Of a DNA stretch of 64,000 bases, positions 1 to 8,508 are shown piece by piece. Position numbers and translations under genes: made by a program. The notes beneath the pieces were generated by a model that did not search any database, had not been told where the DNA came from, and saw only the letters and a program-made list of their open reading frames with translations. How positions within the stretch are numbered: the first letter of the stretch is position 1; the number at the start of each line of letters is the position of its first letter. The DNA comes from Allopusillimonas ginsengisoli. Its GTDB lineage: Bacteria; Pseudomonadota; Gammaproteobacteria; Burkholderiales; Burkholderiaceae_B. Where the stretch lies: assembly GCF_004153455.1 (NCBI RefSeq), contig NZ_SDQE01000002.1, positions 496,001 to 560,000 on the forward strand, written 5' to 3'.

Positions 1-434
1 AGCCCATAGCTTTCAATGCAGAAAAATCAGCAATCGCACCAACCCTGTTGGTGTGGTTTAAGTATCCATCAATGTAAGAGTTAGGGCTAACATCGTTTGT
101 TTCTGTTGCGTTTTTCCAGTTATGTATAGCCCCCTGATCCGTGGGCGGGATAAATAAATTCTCGCCAGTCTTCGGATGGAAGCCGACAAAAATTGTTGTG
201 TCCGCGCATTTATCTCCGATCTCCGAGCAATCTGCCGGACCGGATAAAGCACCACTCTTTCCACACTCGCCGCCGAACGCCTTCCAGCCCTGATCACATC
301 ATGGGTATCGTTATACATTAACTCCCCGGCACACCGTCGGGATCAGCGCAGGCAGCAAAGGCTGGCATAGGCGAGAGAGTCGATACACCCAATAAAAACG
401 CACAGAAAAACAGGCTCGTCCTTAAACGGCCCAC
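1..434 (-). pseudogene. Frameshifted gene for a small secreted protein (partial)
   Basis: Reading leftwards from a GTG at 434, one frame gives a signal peptide with a hydrophobic core (LFFCAFLLGV) and a likely cleavage site PAFA-A, followed by CADPDGVPG. It then stops at about 327. The next frame continues with ELMYNDTHDV. A third frame, from about 302 to the window edge, continues with CDQGWKAFGG, several further Cys residues and no stop. Together they resemble the 'C..pG.l.YN....q.CDG..W' pattern of small secreted or pilin-like proteins. I infer one gene broken by two small indels (near 325 and near 302). The 3' end lies outside the window. Sequencing error is an alternative. No function is assigned. 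Confidence 0.55.
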
Positions 435-701
435 CCTACGTATGAAGCCCAAGCAAGGGCTTATCAAAAAATGGTCTTACCCCCCCACTCGAATTCTGGA
501 AAATGCCAATCATTTGTGCGATGCCCTGCTCGTTTTGCAAATGGAAGTACCGAATCCTTTATAGCCCTTAGCCCTTCCCATTTAAAGGGCTAAGAGACGA
601 GCGCCATCAATCCCTAGAACTGTTGCCTCGTCACGGATTCCAACCGATTCCAACGCTTGCCGATAAGCTGTTTTCATTGCCACCATTGCAAGAAGCCAGC
701 C

Positions 702-983
702 ATGAACAAGGAAAGCAGCGGACTCTACAAAAGCATTTCTATGCTCGGAAATGCCATTGCGCTGGGCGCGGCCCTTATCGGCACCCCCATAGTTTTCGAT
801 GCCACCCAGCAAATCGCCTTCTTCTATCTCGCCAAGACATGGGGCTTAAGCACTGCCGAAATACTCATCTGGGTGCTGGCGGCAATCGAGGCCTATGTCA
901 TCTACGCCGCCGTGTCCTTCATCATCACGGCGGGCATTGTCTGGCTCATAACTGTCATTGCCACACGCAGTTTCCGGGAGTGA
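702..983 (+). CDS. Small membrane protein upstream of the coupling protein
   Basis: A 93-residue protein. I place the start at ATG 702 (MNKESSGLYKS). Two hydrophobic segments can be seen, one near residues 10-40 (AIALGAALIG onward) and a longer one near 55-88 (AEILIWVLAAIEAYVIYAA onward), so it is an inner-membrane protein. It ends 5 bp before the TraG-like gene, so the two are probably co-transcribed. In conjugation systems a small membrane protein often pairs with the coupling protein, so a partner role is inferred. I do not recognise a specific family. Confidence 0.6.
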   Translation: MNKESSGLYKSISMLGNAIALGAALIGTPIVFDATQQIAFFYLAKTWGLSTAEILIWVLAAIEAYVIYAAVSFIITAGIVWLITVIATRSFRE

Positions 984-988
984 TCGCC

Positions 989-2629
989 ATGACAACCCAT
1001 CATGAAGAATTCCGTTTCGGCAGTGCCCAATGGGCAACATCCCGCGAGATTGCACGAGCCGGGCTGCATATACCTCATGGTCCGTTTCTGGGGTTTTTAG
1101 GGCAGCGCCCCTTGCGTCTGGCGAATGATTCTCCCTTGATTACATTCGGCGGGGCGGGATCAGGCAAATTGCGTGATTGCCTTGCTTATAATTTATGCGG
1201 CATCCGTGATGGTAAAGGCTCATGGCACGCGCCCCGCCGTATGCTCGTCAACGACCCACGCGGCGAGTTGTCCGCCATTTCCATTAGCAACCAGCTAAGT
1301 CTTGGAAAAGCCGCCTATTGCATCAATCCCTTTGGGCTGCACGGCCTGCCCCGACACCGGGTCAATCCGTGGAACATCTTGCGCCAAGACTCCCCCACCT
1401 TTCACGCGGACGTCAAATTACTGGTCAGCGACTTAATCACGCTCCCCGCCCGTGGTGATGATTACTTTGGCAGACGCGCCCGTGAATTATCAGAGGCGCT
1501 TATCAAAACCCATATTGCAGGAGCCGGGTCCAGCAAGACGCGGGATGCAATCAGCCTGTCCACCTTTTACGATCTGGTCAATATGATGGCGATTCCGTCA
1601 GGCTGGGATACCCTTGTTACCCGGATGATGGCAATGCCGGACGGCGACATTCACCGCGTGGCCGAAGAAATGTCCAGCAAGCGTAAGGAAGCCCCCAAGG
1701 AATACGGTGCCATTGTCGGCAGCCTTTATGAAAGCATCCAAGCCTTAAGCGATCCCGCCATTCGCGACACGTTGAGCGGGTCTGATTTCTCGCTGGAAAT
1801 CCTCTGCCAGCAGGATTGTAATATCTATATTGTGATCCCCGCCGAATATCTGGGTCTGCTGGCCCCTGTGCAACGGGCCATCTTTGGCACCGCCATTCTT
1901 TACAAAAATCGCCACCCCGCCGCCCCCGGCGTGTTGCTGGTGGTCGATGAAGCGGCACAGCTTGGCAATTTTGAAGCCCTGATACGCGCCTATAGCTACG
2001 GGCGCGGCATGGGCTTGCGGACATGGTCGTTCTGGCAAGACCCCGGCCAGATCACGCGCAATTACGGCGAGGCGGCGCTCTCCGGGTTCATCGGTTCCAG
2101 CCAATGCCGCCAGTTCTTCGGTGTGCGCGATCTGGAAACCGCACGGCTGGCCTCTAATATGCTCGGTCAGCAAACGCTGGAATACGATGCCGTGCTGGAA
2201 CAGGGCATGGCACGCATCCGGGCAAAACACGCCGTTCAAAACATCCTTGCAGGCGGCGATCCCTTTACGACTGGATTTGAGCTTGCCCAACATACACGTG
2301 CAGCGTCACACCGCACAAAGCAGGCCCGTGCCCTCATGACGCCCGATGAAGTGCTGAATATGCCGGAAGACAGGCAAATTCTCTTTATATCCGGCTTTGG
2401 TCTTGCGCCAGTCCGCGCACATAAGCGCCCCTATTTCACTCGTCCCGAAATGGCAGGCGGATACCTGCCCAACCCTTACCACAAGCCATATGATCGCGTG
2501 CACATCGCCGGGCGCTGGTCACGCCGTTGGGCGAAGGTGATCCGGGAACGCGTACCTGCCAGCCTCGCCCATTGGCCGCAGCATCAATCCGGCGAATGGG
2601 CCTATGTCGAAGGCCATCGGCCTGTCTAA
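989..2629 (+). CDS. TraG/VirD4-family type IV coupling protein
   Basis: A 546-residue P-loop ATPase that would link a relaxosome to a type IV secretion channel. The start is ATG 989 (MTTHHEEFRFGSAQ); the open frame continues upstream but there it overlaps the small membrane gene. A P-loop region FGGAGSGK lies near residues 53-60 and is followed by Leu-Arg-Asp rather than Ser or Thr. A Walker B-like LLVVDEAAQLG lies near residue 316, and an SFWQDPGQI segment fits the conserved Gln of this family. There is no obvious long N-terminal membrane domain, so the neighbouring 93-residue protein may supply the anchor. The relaxase and channel genes of this element are not in the window. It could be a remnant of a larger element. 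Confidence 0.8.
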   Translation: MTTHHEEFRFGSAQWATSREIARAGLHIPHGPFLGFLGQRPLRLANDSPLITFGGAGSGKLRDCLAYNLCGIRDGKGSWHAPRRMLVNDPRGELSAISISNQLSLGKAAYCINPFGLHGLPRHRVNPWNILRQDSPTFHADVKLLVSDLITLPARGDDYFGRRARELSEALIKTHIAGAGSSKTRDAISLSTFYDLVNMMAIPSGWDTLVTRMMAMPDGDIHRVAEEMSSKRKEAPKEYGAIVGSLYESIQALSDPAIRDTLSGSDFSLEILCQQDCNIYIVIPAEYLGLLAPVQRAIFGTAILYKNRHPAAPGVLLVVDEAAQLGNFEALIRAYSYGRGMGLRTWSFWQDPGQITRNYGEAALSGFIGSSQCRQFFGVRDLETARLASNMLGQQTLEYDAVLEQGMARIRAKHAVQNILAGGDPFTTGFELAQHTRAASHRTKQARALMTPDEVLNMPEDRQILFISGFGLAPVRAHKRPYFTRPEMAGGYLPNPYHKPYDRVHIAGRWSRRWAKVIRERVPASLAHWPQHQSGEWAYVEGHRPV

Positions 2630-2658
2630 AGGGGAAAGCCATGCTCCGCCATCAATCG

Positions 2659-3000
2659 CTACTGAAACGGGTTTCCGGTTCCGCCAGCCGCACGGCTGCG
2701 CTCAATCTCATTCGCCAAGTCTCCGATGAGTTCCAGACGCTCCCGCCAATCGCCAAAACCCGCTTCGATTTCCCGCAAGAAGTCCTGCACCCAGAGAAAT
2801 TCAGCATGGCCTTTCATGTGTTCATCATCAATCAGACCGATGATCGAATCCGCAAGGCCACGCACGACCGAAATCATCGGCATCCCCTCATCAACCAAGC
2901 CACGCGCAATGGCGAGAAATTGCATTTCCGCACGCCGTGCATCGTCGTCTTGGTCCAATTCTTCCTGCGTGGGCGGCAATTCGATTTTTGAGTTAATCAT
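2659..3000 (-). CDS. Hypothetical protein, mobile-element accessory
   Basis: A 113-residue acidic protein, start taken at ATG 3000 (MINSKIELPPTQEELDQDDD). It lies opposite in direction to its neighbours. It is predicted mostly helical, with a charged N-terminus and no membrane segment. I recognise no family or motif. An upstream extension to 3060 is possible but would overlap the next gene's leader. It could be a regulator or an orphan accessory gene of the left-hand element. Confidence 0.45.
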   Translation of the reverse strand: MINSKIELPPTQEELDQDDDARRAEMQFLAIARGLVDEGMPMISVVRGLADSIIGLIDDEHMKGHAEFLWVQDFLREIEAGFGDWRERLELIGDLANEIERSRAAGGTGNPFQ

Positions 3001-3077
3001 TGGAAACTCGCTCTTTCTGATCAATCCACCCTGCCACGGGGGATTCCGACCCGCAAGCACAAATTGGAGATGTGGCT

Positions 3078-3548
3078 ATGAACCACCAGCAAATCAACTC
3101 TGAATTTTCGGCAAAAGCAGGTGAGCGAATTTTAGAAATTTTCCTGCTGTCAGATGCCGCCCGAAAAGAATTCAAGAAGATACAGGAGCAAGGCGCAAGG
3201 GAAGAAGCACGGCTGCATGACGAGCTACAGGCACGCCGGGCGGAAGACCTCGGCACGGCCAAGCGCGAAATCAGCACAGAACGACCAAAGCCCGAACTCG
3301 CCCCACCGTGGCGATTACGCAGGGATAAGCGACACAAGGCCGATCTGCAAGCATCGGCGGAACACTTGGTGTATGCCCGAAATGCGGTAATCGTGAACGC
3401 CTTAACCCACAAACACCGTGAACGTGAAGACGCTTTTCTTTCCCACCATCGGGAGGAACGCCTTTTGCGCGAAGCGCAAGAAAACCACGCATCGCGGGAC
3501 CGCCCATCTTCGCCTTCCTTAACTCGCGATTTCGAGCAATCACGTTAA
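3078..3548 (+). CDS. Hypothetical charged, coiled-coil-like protein
   Basis: A 156-residue, very charged protein. GGAG at 3066-3069 is 8 bases before ATG 3078, which decides the start over the in-frame GTG at 3072. The sequence is rich in Arg, Lys and Glu in helical repeats (EARLHDELQARRAEDL), suggesting a coiled coil, and the C-terminus is basic. No catalytic motif is visible. It sits between a reverse-strand unknown gene and the recombinase block of the left-hand element. Function unknown; nucleic-acid binding is a guess from charge only. Confidence 0.5.
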   Translation: MNHQQINSEFSAKAGERILEIFLLSDAARKEFKKIQEQGAREEARLHDELQARRAEDLGTAKREISTERPKPELAPPWRLRRDKRHKADLQASAEHLVYARNAVIVNALTHKHREREDAFLSHHREERLLREAQENHASRDRPSSPSLTRDFEQSR

Positions 3549-3667
3549 TAACTGGCCCATTTTAAACAAGGAGAACAACACACAAACGTATTCGCGCAGC
3601 CATTTCCTTTACGAATTATTAATAGGGATGACTGTATTATGGAAATTAATACCCGCGGGGGGTTGCC

Positions 3668-3985
3668 ATGACAGACAAAAAACCTTTCACTCCTAATTCT
3701 GCACCGCAGCAGGCTTCTGGTGTTCTACCGTTTCAGGTGGAAAAATACCTTGAACATATCGAAGATTGCGAACTGACCGAAACTCAAAAGGCAGAGTTCC
3801 TTCAAACGCTTTGGGACATCATGGCAACGTTTGTCCGGTTAGGGTTCGTTGTTGAATATGCACTGCCCATCCTCTTTCAAAAGGCTTCAGAAAACAGCGG
3901 GAATACGCTAGAACAGGCTATTCCAACGCATGAATTCAATGTCTCCGCCGATGATACGGTGGACGACGAGGAGGAAGTGACATGA
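3668..3985 (+). CDS. Small acidic protein coupled to the serine recombinase
   Basis: A 105-residue protein starting at ATG 3668, with GGGGGG at 3657-3662 as a possible ribosome site. The middle (QVEKYLEHIEDCELTETQKAEFLQTLW) is helical and the C-terminus is very acidic (DDTVDDEEEVT). Its stop overlaps the ATG at 3982 of the recombinase gene by four bases (ATGA), a classic coupled arrangement. A role in recombinase control or directionality is therefore possible but unproven. No known family is recognised. Confidence 0.55.
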   Translation: MTDKKPFTPNSAPQQASGVLPFQVEKYLEHIEDCELTETQKAEFLQTLWDIMATFVRLGFVVEYALPILFQKASENSGNTLEQAIPTHEFNVSADDTVDDEEEVT

Positions 3986-5582
3986 CCATAGAGCAACAAT
4001 GCGCCGTCATCTATTGCGGGTATCCAGCGCAGCGCAGACCAAGCGCGGCGATGGCCTAGGTTCTCAAAAGACACGCTGTATCGAATACGCCAACGCAAGG
4101 GGCTACAAAGTCATCGAAACCTTTATGGACGATGCTTCTGGCAGCCTGATTGAACGCCCCGGCATGAAATCCATGTTGGCCTTTCTCAAAAAGCACCGTC
4201 AAGCGGGACTTGCCGTCCTGATTGACGATATTTCCCGGCTCGCTCGTGGCATGAAAGCGCATATCGAGTTACGCGCCGCGATTAGCCTTGCGGGTGGAAC
4301 ACTGGAATCACCCAGCGTCGAATTCGGTGACGATGCCGATAGCGAATTGCAGGAATACATCCTTGCAACCGTGGCGCAGCACCAGCGCCGCAAAAATGCG
4401 GAACAAACCAAGAATCGTATGCGAGCGCGCGTCATGAACGGCTACTGGCCGTTTGCTTGCCCGGTAGGCTACCGCTATCAGCGGGTTCCCGGTCATGGCA
4501 ACGTTCTGATACGCAACGAACCGTTAGCATCCATTATTCAAGAAGCCCTCGAAGGTTTTGCTTCTGGCCGCTTTCAAATTCAAGCCGAAGTCGGGCGCTT
4601 TCTGGAATCGTTCCCGGAATTCCCGCGTGACCGCAAAGGGAATGTCCGCAGCCAGCAAGTAACCGATATTCTGACACGCCCGGTCTATGCCGGGTACGTA
4701 GCCGCGCCCAAATGGGACATATCCCAACGCAAAGGCTATCACGAAGCCCTTATTAGCTATGAAACACTGATAAAGATTCAGGACCGGATCAACGGCAAAG
4801 CCAGGGTGCCGAACCGCAAGGACCTGAGCGCTGATTTTCCATTGCGCGGAGCCGTAGCCTGTGGGGATTGTGGTACGCCGCTAACAGCGTGCTGGTCCAA
4901 GGGAAATACAGCGTATCACCCGTATTACCTCTGCCGCTTGCGCGGCTGCGATAGTTACGGCAAATCCATCCGCCGCAGCGTGATTGAAGCGGATTTCGAG
5001 GAATTGCTAAGAAAAATGCAACCGTCAGCCAATCTCTTTAAAGCGGCACGCGCCATGTTCAAAGACCTTTGGGACCATCGCCTTGCGACAGGCGCGACCC
5101 GGACCAAGACGCTAAAGGCCGAATTGGCGAAAGTCAGCGAGCAGGTCGAACAGTTCCTTGACCGAATCGCGGATGCTTCTGTGCCATCTGTGATCGCGGC
5201 CTATGAAACCCGCATCAAAACACTGGAAGACCGGAAGATTGTTCTAGCCGAAAACATCGCCAATTGTGGGCGTCCTGTACGCAGCTTTGATGAAACACTT
5301 AGAACCGCCTTCGATTTCCTCGCAAGTCCTTGGAAACTATGGACTTCTGAGCGGCTAGAGGACAAACGAATCGTCCTTAAACTGGCCTTCGTCGAGCAGC
5401 TGGCCTACACAAGAAACGAAGGGTTTAGAACCCCCAATTTCTCCTTACTTTTCAAGGCTTTAGATCGCTTTAAAGGGGGCAATTTGGTAGTGGCGCGCCC
5501 GACAGGAATCGAACCTGTATCAAGAGCTTCGGAAACTCTCATTCTATCCATTGAACTACGGGCGCAAGGGACGACATTGTAG
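3982..5582 (+). pseudogene. Large serine recombinase (integrase), frameshifted near the catalytic serine
   Basis: A site-specific DNA recombinase with a resolvase N-terminal domain, a recombinase domain (GYWPFACPVGYRY onward), a zinc-ribbon-like segment (CGDCGTPL...YYLCRLRGC) and a coiled-coil C-terminal part. The natural start is ATG 3982 (MTIEQQCAVIYC), which overlaps the previous stop. After TATTGC at 4012-4017 the frame is lost. Adding one base restores YCRVSSAAQTKRGDG, the expected catalytic Ser motif. As it stands, only a shorter product from ATG 3999 (MRRHLLRVSSAAQTK) can be made, lacking strand beta-1. The last 28 or so codons run antisense through the tRNA-Arg gene. Either an inactivating mutation or a sequencing error. 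Confidence 0.8.
5491..5565 (-). tRNA. tRNA-Arg(CCG)
   Basis: The minus strand folds as a cloverleaf. Acceptor GCGCCCG pairs with CGGGCGC, the anticodon arm AGAGT/GCTCT carries loop TTCCGAA (anticodon CCG), the T-arm is ACAGG-TTCGATT-CCTGT, the discriminator is G and CCA is encoded. The 3' end faces the left-hand mobile element, so it is probably that element's attachment site. The recombinase reading frame crosses the whole gene in antisense and stops 17 bases beyond it. Confidence 0.95.
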
Positions 5583-5824
5583 CGTGTTTGGCGACGGTTG
5601 GCAGCCGCCTCGGCTCAAGCGACCTAACCTCGTATTATGCACGCCTGCGGCACTCTCGTTATAATCATTCATTCTGGACGTTGTGGGCGCGCGCTGAATA
5701 GTCCTGCCCCAACGGCCTACGGCTGGCACAATCCCTCGTTTCGGTTCGGCCCACTTTAGTATGGGTTCTATTGCTGCATGAGGTCTTGGTGCCCCTCAAA
5801 AACAGGAAGACGCAGGATTCGATC

Positions 5825-6802
5825 ATGAATAACACGGAAGAGCACATCGAAGAGCACATCGAGGATCACGAGGGGTTCATCAAGACACCCAAGCAGTTGA
5901 TAGTCACTGTCATCCTGTCCTTTATTGTGCCAATCGTGGTCATCGTCATGCTTGCCAACCTGGTTACGGCCGGCATCAGCAACAATCCAGGCTCCGATGC
6001 CAAGAACCCGGAATCAATCGCCTCCCGCATCAAGCCCGTTGCCGACTTCAAGCTTGTCGACGCCAGTGCACCCAAGGTCTTCAAAACGGGCGAACAAGTA
6101 TTCGAATCCACCTGTAGCGCCTGTCACACGGCGGGCGTTGCCGGCGCCCCAAAACTGGGCGATAAGGCCGCGTGGGCGCCCTTCATCGAAAAAGGCTACG
6201 ACGATCTGATCAAGAACGCCTTGCATGGCGTCGGCGCCATGCCTCCCAAGGGCGGCAATCCCTCTCTGGACGACTTCGAGGTCGAACGTGCTGTGGTCTA
6301 CATCGTCAATCAGTCCGGCGCCTCGTTCGACGAACCCAAGGAGCCCGCCGCCGAAGGCGAAAAGGCTGATGACAAAGCCGCGGCAGCCGCTCCCGCAGAG
6401 GCCGCACCCGCTGCCGCTGCCGCTCAAACAGCTTCAGCTGCCGAGCCTGCCAAGGCAGACGCTGACCAGCCCGCCGAGCAAGCAGAGCCTTCCGCTGAAG
6501 CAGCGCCGGCCGAGCAGGCTGCAGCTCCCGCGGCAGAGCAAACCGCTGATGCCGGTGCTATCGACCCCGCCGGCGAAAAGCTCTACAAGTCTGTTTGCTT
6601 TGCCTGTCACGACGCTGGGGTCGCTGGCGCGCCCAAGTTCGGCGACAAGGCCGCCTGGGCCCCATTTATCGCGAGCGGCCTGGACACCATGGTCGAGAAG
6701 GCCATCAGCGGCGTAGGCGCGATGCCACCACGCGGTGGCTCGCAAGCCAGCGATGACGAAATCAAAGCAGCTGTTCAGTACATGGTGCACGCAGCCCAAT
6801 AA
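5825..6802 (+). CDS. Diheme cytochrome c, membrane anchored
   Basis: A 325-residue electron-transfer protein. ATG 5825 (MNNTEEHIEE) is preferred to upstream in-frame starts because AGGA lies about 9 bases before it. A single membrane segment (LIVTVILSFIVPIVVIVML, about residues 25-43) anchors it with two periplasmic c5-type domains. Their heme motifs are CSACH (97-101) and CFACH (258-262), each followed by the same AGVAGAPK-x-GDKAAWAPFI block and a GVGAMPP heme-ligand loop. An Ala/Pro/Glu-rich linker of about 75 residues joins them. The domains are near copies, so internal duplication is likely. It is monocistronic, with a strong terminator just downstream. It probably feeds a terminal oxidase. 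Confidence 0.9.
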   Translation: MNNTEEHIEEHIEDHEGFIKTPKQLIVTVILSFIVPIVVIVMLANLVTAGISNNPGSDAKNPESIASRIKPVADFKLVDASAPKVFKTGEQVFESTCSACHTAGVAGAPKLGDKAAWAPFIEKGYDDLIKNALHGVGAMPPKGGNPSLDDFEVERAVVYIVNQSGASFDEPKEPAAEGEKADDKAAAAAPAEAAPAAAAAQTASAAEPAKADADQPAEQAEPSAEAAPAEQAAAPAAEQTADAGAIDPAGEKLYKSVCFACHDAGVAGAPKFGDKAAWAPFIASGLDTMVEKAISGVGAMPPRGGSQASDDEIKAAVQYMVHAAQ

Positions 6803-6850
6803 GCCGGCTGAGCCAGAAAGGGCTACGCTGGCGGCCTAACGCGCACCAAA

Positions 6851-6899
6851 CAGCCCCCGGATATCGGACTTGGCGTCCATATCCGGGGGCTGTTTTTTT
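6851..6899 (+). terminator. Rho-independent terminator after the cytochrome gene
   Basis: A perfect 14-bp inverted repeat (CAGCCCCCGGATAT / ATATCCGGGGGCTG, arms 6851-6864 and 6879-6892) with a 14-base loop is followed by seven T at 6893-6899. It ends the cytochrome c transcript and separates it from the converging acyl-CoA dehydrogenase gene. Confidence 0.93.
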
Positions 6900-6939
6900 G
6901 CCTGTGGCCGTCGTACCGAAAGCGCGGCGGCCAACTCAA

Positions 6940-8466
6940 TTACTGGCTCGCCGCCTCCGCGCGCAGCGACATCCCCAATTGCACGCGACGCTGCAGCCAC
7001 AGGCTGGGCCGGTAGCGCATGTCGCCCGTTACGCGCTGCATGGCGCGCAGAATTTCGAGCAGATGCGACGCACCCAGTTTGTCGCCAATGGACAGCGGGC
7101 CGCCATGGGGATAACCCAGCCCAAGCGACACGGCCAGATCGATATCGCCAGGACTGGCGATAGACTGCTGGGCGATATCGCAGGCCACGTTCACAATGGC
7201 TGCAACAATACGCTGCGCGACAAAACCGGCCGAATCCTGGATGACGGAAACAGCTGTGCCATCGCCGGCAAACAATGCATGCGCGGCATCGCGCCATTGC
7301 GGCGCGGTGGCAGCACAACACATCAGCACACGTCTACGGCCTTGCTCGAGACCGAAAAACGTGTCCAACGCAACCGTGCGCTCACCATCGAGCTCGTACG
7401 CGCCAACAATACTCGCTGCGTCCTCCCCAAAAGGCGTGACCACGATCAAGGCATCGTGGGGAGGACGATCCGACGTGATCAAGTTTGCCCCGAGCGCTTT
7501 GAGCAACGCCGCAGCCCGCCGATGGCCCACCGATTGAAACGGAGCGAGCCAGACCCTCAGGCCATCCGGCAGCGGCGGGACGGCGGGCGCTTCTGGCTTG
7601 GCGGTTTGATCTTCGCCATAATCGTAAAATCCCCGGCCGGTCTTGCGGCCCAGCAGCTTGCCCGCTACCCTGACTGCCGTGATGGGAGAAGGACGAAAAC
7701 GCGGCTCATCATAGAATTGACGATAAACAGATTCCATAACGGGATGTGAAACATCCAGCCCCGTAAGATCCATAAGCTCAAATGGCCCCATGCGAAAACC
7801 CGCCTGCTCTCGCATGATCGCATCCACCTGGGCAAATGAGGCAACCGACTCTTGCACAGCCTTGAGGCCTTCGATGTTCATGCCCCGGCCGGCATGATTC
7901 ACGATGAACCCAGGCATATCGCGCGCGCGCACGGGGGTGTGCCCCATCTCGCGCGCCAGCGCGATCAACGCGTCTCCCGTTTGCGCGTCACTGCGCAGCC
8001 CATCAATGATTTCGACCACCTTCATCAGGGGAACGGGATTGAAAAAGTGATAGCCAGCAACCCTGCCGGGCTTTTCGCACGCCTGGGCAATGGCTGTGAT
8101 CGACAGCGACGAGGTATTTGACGCCAGTATGCAGTCTGCGGCAACAATTTCTTCTAATTGTTTAAACAACTCGCGTTTGATGTCCAGCCGCTCGACGATC
8201 GCCTCAATCACCAATTGGGCCTGCGCCATATCCTGCAATGAAGCGCATGTGCGCACACGAGCAAGCGACTCGCCTGCCACGGCCTCCGTGATTTTGCCTT
8301 TGGCCGAGAGTTTTTCCCACACCTGCTGCAAGGATTGCCGAGCCGCAGCCACCGCTTCCTGGTTCTGATCGAACAATAACACCTCAAAACCAGCCTGCGC
8401 CGCAATCTGCGCAATCCCGCGCCCCATCGCTCCTGCCCCGATCACTCCGATCGTTCTGATACTCAT
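6940..8466 (-). CDS. 3-hydroxyacyl-CoA dehydrogenase, PaaH-like
   Basis: A 508-residue NAD-dependent dehydrogenase that oxidises 3-hydroxyacyl-CoA to 3-ketoacyl-CoA. The N-terminal Rossmann motif is GVIGAGAMGRG (about residues 6-16), then ASNTSSLSIT and GYHFFNPVPLMKVVEI, the signature of this family. It carries two C-terminal helical domains. That doubled form is usual for PaaH/PaaC 3-hydroxyadipyl-CoA dehydrogenases of about 505 residues. I chose ATG 8466 because the upstream ATG at 8478 overlaps the ribosome site itself (GGAGAAGACA before ATG 8466). It is probably co-transcribed with the CoA-transferase gene 43 bp upstream. No other paa genes are seen, so the substrate is open. Confidence 0.88.
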   Translation of the reverse strand: MSIRTIGVIGAGAMGRGIAQIAAQAGFEVLLFDQNQEAVAAARQSLQQVWEKLSAKGKITEAVAGESLARVRTCASLQDMAQAQLVIEAIVERLDIKRELFKQLEEIVAADCILASNTSSLSITAIAQACEKPGRVAGYHFFNPVPLMKVVEIIDGLRSDAQTGDALIALAREMGHTPVRARDMPGFIVNHAGRGMNIEGLKAVQESVASFAQVDAIMREQAGFRMGPFELMDLTGLDVSHPVMESVYRQFYDEPRFRPSPITAVRVAGKLLGRKTGRGFYDYGEDQTAKPEAPAVPPLPDGLRVWLAPFQSVGHRRAAALLKALGANLITSDRPPHDALIVVTPFGEDAASIVGAYELDGERTVALDTFFGLEQGRRRVLMCCAATAPQWRDAAHALFAGDGTAVSVIQDSAGFVAQRIVAAIVNVACDIAQQSIASPGDIDLAVSLGLGYPHGGPLSIGDKLGASHLLEILRAMQRVTGDMRYRPSLWLQRRVQLGMSLRAEAASQ

Positions 8467-8508
8467 TGTCTTCTCCATCTGAAACCAACCCCCTATGGGG
8501 CGCCGTGC

